This document shows positions 1-8,446 of a stretch of 36,387 nt of DNA, piece by piece (within the stretch, counting starts at the first letter, position 1; the number at the start of each line of letters is the position of its first letter). A model generated the notes under the pieces. The model worked only from the letters and a program-made list of their open reading frames with translations, was not told where the DNA came from and did not search any database. Origin of the DNA: Actinomycetes bacterium (lineage in GTDB: Bacteria; Actinomycetota; Actinomycetes; Actinomycetales; Microbacteriaceae); assembly GCA_023451265.1 (NCBI GenBank), contig JAEYAG010000003.1, forward strand, positions 1-36,387, written 5' to 3'. The position numbers were made by a program, and so were the translations under genes.

Positions 1-1438
1 GCCGCGCGAGGTCTTGGTCGAGCGTGTGCATGCCGATCGAGTTACCTGCCTGCAGGGCTGTCCGCAGCTGATGGGTCTTTCCGGCACGGATGAGGCTCTG
101 GATCGCGGGGGTCGAGAACATGACCTCCGTCGCGACCGTGCGGCCCTTGCCGCCGGAGCGACGGATGAGCGTCTGCACCACGACCGCGCGGAGGGTCGCG
201 GCGAGCTGTGTACGCACCTGGGCCTGCTGATGCGCCGGGTACACGTCGATGATGCGGTCGATCGTCTGCGCGGCATCCTGCGTGTGCAGCGTCGCGAACA
301 CGAGGTGACCGGTCTCGGCGGCGGTGAGCGCCGTCGAGATCGTCTCGAGGTCGCGCATCTCGCCGACGAGGATGATGTCGGGGTCCTGACGCAGGGCGTG
401 CTTGAGCGCGTCGGAGAAGCTGTGCGTGTCAGCCCCCACCTCGCGCTGGTTGACGATGCCCTTCTTGTGGTGGTGCAGGAACTCGATGGGATCTTCCACC
501 GTGACGATGTGCGACGCGCGGCTCGCGTTCGCCTTGTCGATGATCGCCGCGAGCGTCGTCGACTTGCCGGAGCCCGTCGGACCGCACACGAGGACAAGAC
601 CGCGGGGCAGGTGCGCCAGGTCGACGAGCTCCGGCGGCAGTCCGAGTTGCGCGACCGATTTGATCTCGGTCGGGATGATGCGCAGCGCCGCACCGAGACC
701 CCGCTGATCCTGGAAGATGTTGACACGGAAACGGGCGAGATCGCCCACCGAGTACGCGAGGTCGAGCTCCAAGTCCCGCTCGAACGCCTGCAGCATCTCT
801 GCGGGCACGAACGACTCGATGACTCGCTTGATGCGCTCCCGACTCCACCGGGTCGTTCCTGCCACCGACTTCAGCTCGCCGTCGACACGGACGACGGGCG
901 TCGATTCGGCGACAAGGTGCAAGTCGGACGCCCCCAGCGCGAGCACGGCGGTCACGGCCGCCACGAACTCGGCATCCACGTTCGGGATCTGCCCCTGCAG
1001 CACCGGCGCGACCTCACCGGCGCGGGCTGCGAGACCGCCGGTCGCTTCGACCGTGGGTGCCGCCTGCGGCACGGTCAGGGAGTGCGCGCGCCGGCCAGAC
1101 GGTGCGGGTGGGATGAAGGAGTCGACGTCAAACGACGCGGCCGTCGTCGAGACGGGCGGGGCGGATGCCGGGGCCGCCGACACCGGGGACGGGCTCACCG
1201 GCGGGGTGGTGGCGACGGGCGCAGGCACGGTGGGCGACGCGACGGGCTGTGACGCAACAGGTGCAGGCACGGCGGGCGCCGCTGCCCGGCTGGAGGTCGG
1301 GGCGACCGTGCCCGGGAGCGTCACACCGGGCACTCCGTCGAGGAGCGAGCGGAGGTCGGCGTCGACATCGTTGTCGCCGAAGAGGTCGGCGAAACGGGAG
1401 CCTGAGGCCGGCCGGAGGTAGCTCTGATCGTCGGTCAC
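1..1438 (-). CDS. pilT: Type IV pilus retraction ATPase PilT (3' end beyond the window)
   Basis: Hexameric ATPase that powers disassembly of type IV pilus filaments at the inner face of the membrane. Translation from GTG at 1438 gives an Ala/Pro/Thr-rich N-terminal linker of about 150 residues, then a PilT core. The Walker A GPTGSGKSTT lies near residue 290. It is followed by the Asp box (TVEDPIEFLH), the Walker B region (DPDIILVGEMRD), the His box (ATLHTQDAAQTIDRIID) and a PilT-like C-terminal part (IRRSGGKGRTVATEVMF). The long linker is unusual against proteobacterial PilT. The GTG is preceded by AGGA; an ATG just upstream is out of frame. The gene starts 54 bp after pilB on the same strand, so the two probably form one operon. 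The stop codon lies left of position 1. Identification is firm from motifs; whether this PilT drives retraction in this organism is inference. Confidence 0.95.
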   Translation of the reverse strand, partial: MTDDQSYLRPASGSRFADLFGDNDVDADLRSLLDGVPGVTLPGTVAPTSSRAAAPAVPAPVASQPVASPTVPAPVATTPPVSPSPVSAAPASAPPVSTTAASFDVDSFIPPAPSGRRAHSLTVPQAAPTVEATGGLAARAGEVAPVLQGQIPNVDAEFVAAVTAVLALGASDLHLVAESTPVVRVDGELKSVAGTTRWSRERIKRVIESFVPAEMLQAFERDLELDLAYSVGDLARFRVNIFQDQRGLGAALRIIPTEIKSVAQLGLPPELVDLAHLPRGLVLVCGPTGSGKSTTLAAIIDKANASRASHIVTVEDPIEFLHHHKKGIVNQREVGADTHSFSDALKHALRQDPDIILVGEMRDLETISTALTAAETGHLVFATLHTQDAAQTIDRIIDVYPAHQQAQVRTQLAATLRAVVVQTLIRRSGGKGRTVATEVMFSTPAIQSLIRAGKTHQLRTALQAGNSIGMHTLDQDLAR

Positions 1439-1492
1439 CGTGTCCTGCTTTCTGTGTCCCCCATGGTCATGTTCCTGATCGTGTGCGTTCCG

Positions 1493-3730
1493 CTAGAGCG
1501 TGACGCGCAGGATCTCCTCGATGGAGGTGTGCCCCAGCAGCACCTTTGCCCAGCCGTCTCCGCGCAACCGGGTCATGCCGGTCGCCTCGGCGTGCGCGGC
1601 GATCTCGGCGGCGGGGGCGTTTCGGGATGCCAGCCGCTCGATCTCGTCGTCCACGCCCATCACTTCATGCAGCGCGATGCGCCCCCGGTATCCGGTTTGA
1701 GAGCACTGCGGGCAGCCGACCGGGCGGTGCACGACATGCTGCTCGCCGGTGAGCGGAATCCCCAGCGCACGCAGTTCCGTCTCGGTGGCGAGCGTCTCTT
1801 CCTTGCACTTGCCGCAGAGTCGGCGGGCAAGACGCTGGGCCACGACCGAGTCGAGGGCAGAGCCCACGAGGAACGGCTCGACGCCCATCTCGATGAGACG
1901 GGTGACCGAGCTCGGCGCATCGTTCGTGTGCAGCGTCGACAGCACGAGGTGTCCGGTGAGCGACGACTCGATCGCGATCTTGGCGGTCTCCTCGTCACGG
2001 ATCTCACCGAGCAGGATGATGTCGGGGTCCGACCGCAGAATCGAGCGCAACGCCGCGGCGAAGGTCATTCCCGCCTTGGTGTTCACCTGCACCTGGTTGA
2101 TCCCGGGCATCCGGTACTCGACCGGGTCTTCGACCGTGATGACGTTGACCGTAGGCTTCGAGATCGTCGCGAGGGTCGTGTAGAGCGTCGTCGACTTGCC
2201 CGAACCGGTGGGCCCGGTCACGAGGATCATCCCGTACGGCTTCGAGAAGCTCGCCGAGAACACCTCCATGTTGCGGTCGAGCATGTTGAGGTCGGCCAGC
2301 TGCAGGCTCGCGACGGGCGAGTCGAGCACACGCGCGACGACCTTCTCACCCCAGACCGTGGGCAGCGTCGCCACGCGCAGATCGACCGTGCGGCCGGAGT
2401 GGCTCACCGAGATGCGACCGTCCTGCGGCTTGCGGCGCTCACCGATGTCGAGTTCGGCCATGACCTTGAGGCGGCTGATGACGCCCGGGATCATCGAGCG
2501 CGGCACCCGCTGCACCGTCGTGAGCACACCGTCGATGCGGTAGCGCACGCGCAGTTCATCGCGCATCGGCTCGATGTGGATGTCGGAGGCGCGGTCGGTG
2601 ATCGCCTGGCTGATGATCAGGTTGACGAAACGGATGATGGGCGCGTCGTCGGTGCCGGCGTCGCCGACATCCTGGCTCCACGGGTCAGCTTCGGCCTCGG
2701 CGCCGCTCGCGAACGCGGAGGTGAGCTCTTCGACCTCGGAGTCGACGCGGTGGTACCGGTCGATCGCGGCGAGGATCGCCTCGGGCTCGGCGACGACGGA
2801 GATGATCGGCACGCGCATGACCGCGGCGACATCGTCGAGCACGATGACGTTGCCGGGGTCGGCCATCGCCACCATGATCCGCTCCCCCGCGCGGGCGATG
2901 GGCAGCACGACGTGCCGGCGCGACATGGTGTCGGGGATCATGCCGACCACCGACGCGTCGACGGCGAACTCGGTGAGATCGACGTAGGCAAGGCCCAGGC
3001 GGGTGGCGAGCGCCACGGCGCGATCGCGAGGCGTGGCGGGCTCCGGTTCGGGATCGGGCTCTGGCTCGGGTGCGGGCTGCGACTGAGGGACGCTGTGGTT
3101 TGCGGGGTCGCCGTGCGCTGCGGTGGAGTCGGCGTGCGCCGCCGTGAGGCGAAGGAGTTCCTCGGCATCCTCGGCCTGTCGCGCCGGCGAAGCGAACGAG
3201 GCCAGCCAATCGATCGAGCCCGTGTCGTCATCGATCTCGCTCGCGGCGGGGGCATCGTCGACAGGGTCCGGTTCGGTGGGAACGGCGAAGGCGATGGACT
3301 CGGCGGCGGGCGTCGGCACAGGCGTCGGTGCGGTGGGCTGAGCGAGCTCGGCGGCGGCGAACCAGGCGGCGGCGTCAGCGGCCGGACCGGCAAGTGCGGC
3401 CGGTTCAGCGAACGGTGCGACGGCGACGTCGGCCGTGGGTTCTGCGGTCGCCGCGTCCCAGGCGGGCTCGGCGGGCTCCGCGGGCACCGCGGGCATTGCC
3501 CGCACGCGCGAACGGACGAGGGGCGCCGGCTCGACGGGTGCCGGCGCGAGGGTTGCGGGATCGAGAGGCGCGGGTTCGAGGGTCGAGCCGCGGGCTTCGG
3601 CGACGGGCTCCGCCGGCAACGGCGGCAGATCGAGGCTGATGCCAGAACCCGACAGGAGCGCCTGCCAGATCAGATCATCGTGTGAAGCGGCCGCCGGTTC
3701 GGGTTCCGGCGACACTCTGTCACTCAGCAC
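1493..3730 (-). CDS. pilB: Type IV pilus assembly ATPase PilB (GspE/PilB family)
   Basis: Motor ATPase for pilus extension. With GTG at 3730 it has 745 residues: a Pro/Ala/Glu-rich region of roughly 250 residues, an MshEN/GspE-type N-terminal domain (ARDRAVALATRLGLAYVDL onward), then the ATPase core. Walker A GPTGSGKSTTLYTTL lies near residue 510, followed by the Asp box (TVEDPVEYRMPG), Walker B (DIILLGEIRD) and the His box (STLHTNDAPSS). The tetracysteine zinc site CGKC and CPQC, typical of PilB/GspE, is present. The start is uncertain: GTG 3730 overlaps the stop of a short upstream reading frame that has a better ribosome binding site, GTG 3718 is also possible, and ATG 3886 lacks a Shine-Dalgarno sequence. 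pilT follows after 54 bp. Function is secure from the family; a second messenger input through MshEN is possible but not shown. Confidence 0.95.
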   Translation of the reverse strand: MLSDRVSPEPEPAAASHDDLIWQALLSGSGISLDLPPLPAEPVAEARGSTLEPAPLDPATLAPAPVEPAPLVRSRVRAMPAVPAEPAEPAWDAATAEPTADVAVAPFAEPAALAGPAADAAAWFAAAELAQPTAPTPVPTPAAESIAFAVPTEPDPVDDAPAASEIDDDTGSIDWLASFASPARQAEDAEELLRLTAAHADSTAAHGDPANHSVPQSQPAPEPEPDPEPEPATPRDRAVALATRLGLAYVDLTEFAVDASVVGMIPDTMSRRHVVLPIARAGERIMVAMADPGNVIVLDDVAAVMRVPIISVVAEPEAILAAIDRYHRVDSEVEELTSAFASGAEAEADPWSQDVGDAGTDDAPIIRFVNLIISQAITDRASDIHIEPMRDELRVRYRIDGVLTTVQRVPRSMIPGVISRLKVMAELDIGERRKPQDGRISVSHSGRTVDLRVATLPTVWGEKVVARVLDSPVASLQLADLNMLDRNMEVFSASFSKPYGMILVTGPTGSGKSTTLYTTLATISKPTVNVITVEDPVEYRMPGINQVQVNTKAGMTFAAALRSILRSDPDIILLGEIRDEETAKIAIESSLTGHLVLSTLHTNDAPSSVTRLIEMGVEPFLVGSALDSVVAQRLARRLCGKCKEETLATETELRALGIPLTGEQHVVHRPVGCPQCSQTGYRGRIALHEVMGVDDEIERLASRNAPAAEIAAHAEATGMTRLRGDGWAKVLLGHTSIEEILRVTL

Positions 3731-3816
3731 AGCCGACCCCTGCCTGGCGAGGATCGGCGGGCGGGTGCGTCGCGGCGGGCCTTCACTGCTTGAGCGTGAA
3801 TCGGGTCGATGCTCAT
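3724..3816 (-). CDS. Possible 30-residue leader peptide upstream of pilB
   Basis: A short frame starts at ATG 3816 and begins MSIDPIHAQAVKARRD. It has a good Shine-Dalgarno GGAAAGG 7 nt upstream and ends in TGA at 3724-3726. Its stop lies inside the sequence GTGCTGA, whose GTG (3730-3728) is the best pilB start, so translation of pilB could be coupled to this peptide. The peptide is basic and resembles no family I recognise. Seen: frame, ribosome binding site and overlap. Inferred: that it is translated and that it matters for pilB. It could simply be a chance frame in the 5' leader. Confidence 0.35.
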   Translation of the reverse strand: MSIDPIHAQAVKARRDAPARRSSPGRGRLC

Positions 3817-3888
3817 GCGCGTGCCTTTCCGGGTATGCGGTCGGATCGCTCGATGCGTCGACGCGCCATCCGGGGGGGTTGCGCATCT

Positions 3889-3969
3889 GGAGGACTGCCT
3901 ACCGGGGGGATAGGTCGAACCTGCACCGAGACGAGGTACTGCGGAAGGCCCGCCGCGAAGCTTGCCTCC
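3889..3969 (-). promoter_or_regulatory. Possibly structured 5' leader of the pil operon
   Basis: Between the putative promoter (3978-4007) and the first reading frame, the minus-strand transcript could close a stem of GGAGG (3965-3969) with CCTCC (3889-3893). Inside lies a small CCTA/TAGG hairpin (3898-3901 with 3911-3914) around a C-run. I do not recognise a riboswitch class; the conserved blocks of the c-di-GMP-I motif are absent. The stems are short, so this is only a pointer. Confidence 0.2.
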
Positions 3970-3977
3970 CGACAGCA

Positions 3978-4007
3978 ATCATGAGAGATCTCTCATCTTG
4001 GTGTCAA
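3978..4007 (-). promoter_or_regulatory. Putative pilB promoter with 16-bp palindrome in the spacer
   Basis: On the minus strand there is a consensus -35 TTGACA (4002-4007), an 18-bp spacer and a CATGAT -10 (3978-3983). The spacer and -10 contain the perfect palindrome ATGAGAGATCTCTCAT (3981-3996). A dyad placed between -35 and -10 suggests control of pilus expression by a DNA-binding regulator. The promoter assignment rests on consensus matching and on its place upstream of pilB; the regulator is unknown. Confidence 0.5.
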
Positions 4008-4135
4008 TGAGAAAGTTGTTACTCCTGTGACTGGGCATGGCTCTGAGGGGAATATTGCCGCGGGACGCCGGCGACACCGAGATCGCTAGCTTGGCGATCG
4101 TGGCATTCGCCACCGCCGTGCCGGACAATAGGAGC

Positions 4136-4411
4136 ATGTTCGTGTCCACCGAGACGATCGCCATCGTGATCAGCGCAGCGACGCTCGATGGCAAGGCGAC
4201 CGCGCTCGGGGCGAGGATCGACGGACTCGCCGACCGCGTGGGCAACCTCGAAACCACCACCGCAGCACTCGGCTCACGCATCGACGGACTCGCGGACCGC
4301 GTCGGCAAAGTCGAGACCGAGATCGGCGGAATGCGTGGCGACCTCGTCGAGGTGAAGATCTCCGTCGCCCGCCTCGAGGGCCCACCCCGCCACCTCGTCA
4401 CATCGCGCTGA
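4136..4411 (+). CDS. Small protein with coiled-coil heptads, probably lacking part of its membrane anchor
   Basis: ATG 4136 gives 91 residues starting MFVSTETIAIVISAATL. A hydrophobic start is followed almost at once by two near-identical repeats (LGARIDGLADRVGNLET and LGSRIDGLADRVGKVET) and an amphipathic tail ending in VKISVARLEGP. This matches the layout of small actinobacterial proteins with one transmembrane helix followed by a coiled coil. Here the hydrophobic stretch is only about 10-12 residues, so a deletion may have removed part of the helix. An alternative start at 4037 would add 33 residues with no clear feature. The ribosome binding site for 4136 is poor, with AGGAG only 1 nt away. 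Function unknown; the gene may be decaying. Confidence 0.5.
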   Translation: MFVSTETIAIVISAATLDGKATALGARIDGLADRVGNLETTTAALGSRIDGLADRVGKVETEIGGMRGDLVEVKISVARLEGPPRHLVTSR

Positions 4412-4436
4412 ACCTCGCGACACCGGCATCCGCTCG

Positions 4437-5345
4437 CTACGGGTGGATGATCACGGGCGTGCCGGCGGCCAGCTGCGCGAGGCGATCGGTCGCCGCGCCG
4501 TCGAGATAGATGCAGCCGAACGACGTCGCGCCGGAGCGCTCCCGGTAGAAGTGGAACGCCGTGACCGCGACCTCTCCCCCGTCGAACCCGGCCATCGCCG
4601 GCGACTGCACCCCGAGATACACCAGCGGATGCCCCTGCGTGTACGCGAACGCGGGCTCCACCTTCGTCAGCATCACGAACGTCCGCCCCACCGGCGTGGG
4701 CGTCGACTGCTTGCCCCACGCGAAGTCGCTCGCCACCCGCTCGGTTCCGGTCGCCGACACGATGTCGACCGTGTGGGCCGCGAGATGCACCTCGACGTAG
4801 GACTCGGTGCGGGTGATCTCGACATCCGCGGCGCGCAGCCACCCCACCGCCTGCGCGGCGCTGCCCTCCGGCGGCAATCCCTGCCGCCCCGCGAGCAGCA
4901 CCTTCACCCAGTGCGTGTCGTGCACGATCACGGGCACGATCGTCCCGCCGTACGGCGCCTCCCGCGGCAGATACCCGATCGGCTCCCCCGCCGGGTCGGC
5001 GAAGATGGGCGCCGCCGCCAACGGCTGCGCCAGCTCGCCGGTCAGCGCCCCGAACGGGTCATCATCGACCGGCAGCGCCGGCTCGACGGACCAGACGTCG
5101 ATCGGCGACAGCGACTCGAAGGGGTACACCGTCGTGTTCTCCGGTGCGCCGACCTCGACCGACGGGAGGGACGTAGGCGCGACGGATGCCGACGGCGACG
5201 CCGATCCCTGCCGGCTCTGCTCGGCGGTCGCGCCGGCGGCACCGGCATCCGGACCCGCCACGGCGACCGCGACGAGCAACGCCACCCCGCCGACCGCGGC
5301 GAGCGCGGTCACCGCCCACGGAGCGATCGCGGCGAGCTTGGGCAT
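4437..5345 (-). CDS. Membrane-anchored L,D-transpeptidase-like (YkuD fold) protein
   Basis: The 302-residue protein starts at ATG 5345 (MPKLAAIAPWAV). It has one N-terminal transmembrane helix (about residues 6-31), a Ser/Ala/Pro-rich linker (to about 65), an SH3-like segment (about 110-175), and a C-terminal YkuD-type catalytic region (about 180-302). L,D-transpeptidases form 3-3 peptidoglycan crosslinks outside the membrane and use a Cys in a motif usually written SHGC. Here the conserved His is near residue 265 (TAFH) and the Cys is C278 in SFGC, so the motif His is replaced by Phe. It may still be active, since the Cys and distal His remain, but specificity may differ. It is followed on the left by a convergent small gene. 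The ribosome binding site is weak; starts further upstream run into the repeat block. Confidence 0.8.
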   Translation of the reverse strand: MPKLAAIAPWAVTALAAVGGVALLVAVAVAGPDAGAAGATAEQSRQGSASPSASVAPTSLPSVEVGAPENTTVYPFESLSPIDVWSVEPALPVDDDPFGALTGELAQPLAAAPIFADPAGEPIGYLPREAPYGGTIVPVIVHDTHWVKVLLAGRQGLPPEGSAAQAVGWLRAADVEITRTESYVEVHLAAHTVDIVSATGTERVASDFAWGKQSTPTPVGRTFVMLTKVEPAFAYTQGHPLVYLGVQSPAMAGFDGGEVAVTAFHFYRERSGATSFGCIYLDGAATDRLAQLAAGTPVIIHP

Positions 5346-5440
5346 ACATCTATCGTGCCGTCTCCGCCGCCCGTGCGGGGCCGCGCGCTCCACCGGGGGT
5401 TGAACGAGCGAGGAGAGACGGGTGTACCTGTCCGGGGAGA

Positions 5441-5478
5441 GTTGCGGCGTTTCGTCTCGGTCGCTGGCGCTCCCTCGC
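5441..5478. repeat. 38-bp interspersed repeat, copy 1
   Basis: A 38-bp sequence starting GTTGCGGCGTTTCGTCTCGG and ending CTCCCTCGC occurs here and, identically, at 5533-5570. It lies between adhE and the transpeptidase gene. A short related motif (CACCGG, then GTTGARCGA) precedes each copy, at 5391 and 5505. This looks like a REP-type noncoding repeat. Confidence 0.85.
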
Positions 5479-5520
5479 TCAACGACCGGGGGCCAGCGCC
5501 CACCCACCGGTGGTTGAGCG
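5476..5520. terminator. Long imperfect hairpin in the repeat block, likely downstream terminator of adhE
   Basis: CGCTCAACGACCGG (5476-5489) pairs with CCGGTGGTTGAGCG (5507-5520) at 13 of 14 positions around a 17-nt loop. It lies downstream of adhE (minus strand) and upstream of the transpeptidase gene. There is no T-run, so termination is inferred from position and stem strength. It could instead be only the palindromic body of a REP element. Confidence 0.45.
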
Positions 5521-5532
5521 AACTCGGGAAGG

Positions 5533-5570
5533 GTTGCGGCGTTTCGTCTCGGTCGCTGGCGCTCCCTCGC
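5533..5570. repeat. 38-bp interspersed repeat, copy 2
   Basis: Identical in all 38 positions to 5441-5478 and in the same orientation, with 54 bp between the copies. It is followed 72 bp later by the adhE stop codon. Confidence 0.85.
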
Positions 5571-5642
5571 GGGTCGACCACGACGGAGGGGCCGGGTATG
5601 CTCCCCCGACCCCTCCGCGACCCGTCGCCCGGGCGCGACCGA

Positions 5643-8363
5643 TTACGCGTTCGTCTTGGCGCGGCGCCCGCCCTTCGCGGGGGCGACGGTCTTCACGGTG
5701 CCGGTCACGGCGTCGCTCTCGACCTGGGCGCCGCGGCGGGCGGCGCGCACCTCGTCGAACGACGTGCCGTAGTACGCGGCCTCCATGATCGTCTCCATGT
5801 CGGCGATCATCGGCATCCGCGGGTTCGCCGGCGCGCACTGGTCGCCGTACGCCGCCATCGCCAGGTCATGCAGACCCGCGATGAACGCGGTCTCATCGAC
5901 ACCCTGCGCCTGGAACGACGGCTGGATGCCGACCTTCGCGCGCAGCTCCTCCACGGCGCGGGCGTAGCTCTCCACGCCCTCTTCCGGTGTCGAAGCCGGC
6001 AGACCGAGGTGCTGCGCGATCTCCTGGAACCGCTCCGGCGCCACGTAGCGCTCGTACTTCGGCCAGCTCGTCAGCTTCGTCGGGATGCGCCCGTTGTAGC
6101 GGATGACGTGCGGCAGGTACGTCGCGTTCGTCCGGCCGTGGGCCAGGTGATAGGTCGCGCCGGTCACGTGGCTCATCGCGTGAACGATCCCGAGGAACGC
6201 GTTGCCGAAGGCCATGCCCGAGATGGATGCCGCGTTGTGCATCTTCTCGCGGGCCTTGATGTCCTCGGCATCCGTCGAGTTCGGCTGCGCCTTGGCGCTG
6301 CGCTCGATGTTCTCGAAGATGAGCTTGATCGCGTGCAGGCACAGGCCGTCGGTGTAGTCGTTCGCGTACACCGACACGTATGCCTCCGTCGCGTGCGTCA
6401 GCGCGTCGAACCCGGCGTCGGCGACGAGGAATCCGGGCAGCTGCGTCGTCAGCAGCGGGTCGACGATGGCCACCGAGGCGGTCAGCGCGTAGTCGGCCAA
6501 CGGATACTTCATGCCCGTCTCGTCATCGGTGATCACCGCGAACGGCGTCATCTCCGAACCCGTGCCCGACGTCGTCGGAATGCAGACCAGCTTGGCGAGA
6601 GTACCGAGCTCGGGGAACTTGAACGCGCGCTTGCGCACGTCGAAGAACTTCTCGCGCATGTCGGAGAACTCGACCTCGGGGTGCTCGTACAGCAGCCACA
6701 TGACCTTCGAGGCATCCATCGGCGATCCGCCGCCGAGGGCGATGATCGTGTCGGGCTGGAACTGGCGCATCAGCTCGGCGCCGGCCTTCACCTCGGAGAC
6801 CTTCGGCTCGGGGCGCACCGTGTTGATCAGCTGCACCTGCACGCGGTTCTCGCGGCGGTTCAGCACGTCGACGATGCGGTCGACGTAGCCGAGCTTGGTC
6901 ATCGTCTCGTCGGTGACGATCGTGACGCGCTCGACGCCGCGCATGTCGGCGAGGTAGCGGATCGCGTTCGGCTCGAAGTAGGTCTTGGCCGGAACCTTGA
7001 ACCACTGCAGGTTGTTGTTCCGGCGCCCGATGCGCTTGACGTTCAAGAGGTTCACCGCCGAGACGTTGTTGGAAACCGAGTTGTGACCGTACGAGCCGCA
7101 GCCGAGCGTCAGCGAGGGCATGAAGGCGTTGTAGATGTCGCCGATGCCGCCGAGCGCCGACGGGCTGTTGGTGATGATGCGGACGGCGCGGACGACCTCG
7201 CCGAAGCGGGCGATGACCTCCTGGTCGTTCGAGTGGATCGCGCCGGAGTGGCCGAGGCCGTCGAACTCCACCATCTGGCGGGCCAGCTCGATGCCCTCGT
7301 CGGGCGTCGCGGCGCGCAGCACGGCGAGAACCGGGGCGAGCTTCTCGCGCGTCAGCGGCTCCTGCGGACCGACCGACCCCACCTCGGCGAGGATGATCGA
7401 GGTGTCCTCGGGAACCGTGAACCCGGCGTTCTCGGCGATCCACTGCGGCGACTGGCCGACCACCTTCGGGTTGAGCTTCGCGCCGGCGCAGTTCTCGCTG
7501 TCGGCGGTGACGCCGAAGATGAACTCCTCCAGCATCCGCTTCTCGGCGGGTGTGGCGGTGTAGGCGTGCAGCCGGGCGAACTCGGCGAGCGCCTCGTCGG
7601 CGATCGGCTCGTCGAGGATGACGGCCTGCTCGCTCGCGCACACCATGCCCATGTCGAACGACTTCGATAGCACGACGTCGTTGACGGCGCGACCCACCTT
7701 GGCGGTGCGCTCGATGAAGGCGGGCACGTTGCCGGCGCCGACGCCGAGGGCCGGCTTGCCGCACGAGTACGCGGCACGGACCATGGCGTTGCCGCCGGTG
7801 GCGAGGATGAGCGCGACGCCGGGGTGGTTCATGAGGGCGCCGGAGGCCTCCATCGACGGCTCTTCGATCCACTGGATGCAGTTCTCGGGGGCGCCGGTCG
7901 CGATCGCGGCATCGCGCACGACGCGCGCGGCCTCGGCCGAGCTCTTCTGCGCCGACGGGTGGAACCCGAAGATGATGGGGTTGCGGGTCTTCAGCGCGAG
8001 CAGCGACTTGAAGATCGCCGTCGAGGTCGGGTTCGTGACCGGAGTGAGCGCACAGATGACGCCGACGGGGTCGGCGATCTCGGTGATGCCGGTGAGCTCG
8101 TCGTGCGAGATGACGCCGACCGTCTTCTGATTGATGATCGAGTTCGTCACGTGCTCGCACGCGAACATGTTCTTCACGGCCTTGTCTTCGAACAGGCCCC
8201 GGCCGGTCTCTTCGACGGCCATGGTGGCCAGTTCGCCGTGCACGTGCAGCGCCGCGACACTCGCCTTGCGGACGATGTGGTCGACCTGCTCCTGCGTGAA
8301 GGATGCGTACTCTGCGAGCGCCGCTTGCGCGCCATCGACCAGAGCATCGATCGAGGTGGACAT
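5643..8363 (-). CDS. adhE: Bifunctional acetaldehyde-CoA / alcohol dehydrogenase AdhE
   Basis: Converts acetyl-CoA to acetaldehyde and then ethanol using NADH, a fermentative redox sink; the reverse direction allows ethanol use. The 906-residue protein starts at ATG 8363 with GGAG 8 nt upstream; E. coli AdhE has 891. The N-terminal aldehyde dehydrogenase domain (about 1-440) carries the catalytic Cys C242 in MVCASEQ. The linker includes the family stretch SYGHNSVSNNVSAVNLLN. The C-terminal iron-dependent alcohol dehydrogenase (about 460-880) shows ALGGGSPMDASKVMW for NAD binding, plus the metal-ligand region DAGFDALTHATEAY and GIVHAMSHVTGATYHLAHG. The last 25 residues are a basic tail (PAKGGRRAKTNA) not seen in the enterobacterial enzyme. 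It is monocistronic, and its promoter overlaps a GntR-type palindrome. Both active sites appear intact. Confidence 0.97.
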   Translation of the reverse strand: MSTSIDALVDGAQAALAEYASFTQEQVDHIVRKASVAALHVHGELATMAVEETGRGLFEDKAVKNMFACEHVTNSIINQKTVGVISHDELTGITEIADPVGVICALTPVTNPTSTAIFKSLLALKTRNPIIFGFHPSAQKSSAEAARVVRDAAIATGAPENCIQWIEEPSMEASGALMNHPGVALILATGGNAMVRAAYSCGKPALGVGAGNVPAFIERTAKVGRAVNDVVLSKSFDMGMVCASEQAVILDEPIADEALAEFARLHAYTATPAEKRMLEEFIFGVTADSENCAGAKLNPKVVGQSPQWIAENAGFTVPEDTSIILAEVGSVGPQEPLTREKLAPVLAVLRAATPDEGIELARQMVEFDGLGHSGAIHSNDQEVIARFGEVVRAVRIITNSPSALGGIGDIYNAFMPSLTLGCGSYGHNSVSNNVSAVNLLNVKRIGRRNNNLQWFKVPAKTYFEPNAIRYLADMRGVERVTIVTDETMTKLGYVDRIVDVLNRRENRVQVQLINTVRPEPKVSEVKAGAELMRQFQPDTIIALGGGSPMDASKVMWLLYEHPEVEFSDMREKFFDVRKRAFKFPELGTLAKLVCIPTTSGTGSEMTPFAVITDDETGMKYPLADYALTASVAIVDPLLTTQLPGFLVADAGFDALTHATEAYVSVYANDYTDGLCLHAIKLIFENIERSAKAQPNSTDAEDIKAREKMHNAASISGMAFGNAFLGIVHAMSHVTGATYHLAHGRTNATYLPHVIRYNGRIPTKLTSWPKYERYVAPERFQEIAQHLGLPASTPEEGVESYARAVEELRAKVGIQPSFQAQGVDETAFIAGLHDLAMAAYGDQCAPANPRMPMIADMETIMEAAYYGTSFDEVRAARRGAQVESDAVTGTVKTVAPAKGGRRAKTNA

Positions 8364-8446
8364 TGTGGGTTCTCCTACCCGGCGCGGACACGTCGTCCGC
8401 GTCATCGCTTTCCGGGTCCGAGGGCTCTCGGGCCTTGTTGGAACCC

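Noticed and set aside
1454..3685. Very long open frame on the plus strand opposite pilB
   Set aside because: It is Arg/His/Asp-rich with no domains and exactly shadows pilB; high GC leaves antisense frames open.
3810..3975. c-di-GMP-I riboswitch before pilB
   Set aside because: The conserved blocks of that motif are absent; only short stems can be drawn.
5441..5570. CRISPR array
   Set aside because: Only two repeats, one intervening segment that itself forms a hairpin, and no cas genes.
4443..7670. Open frame of over 1000 codons on the plus strand
   Set aside because: It runs antisense across the transpeptidase gene, the repeat block and adhE, and has the composition of an antisense shadow.
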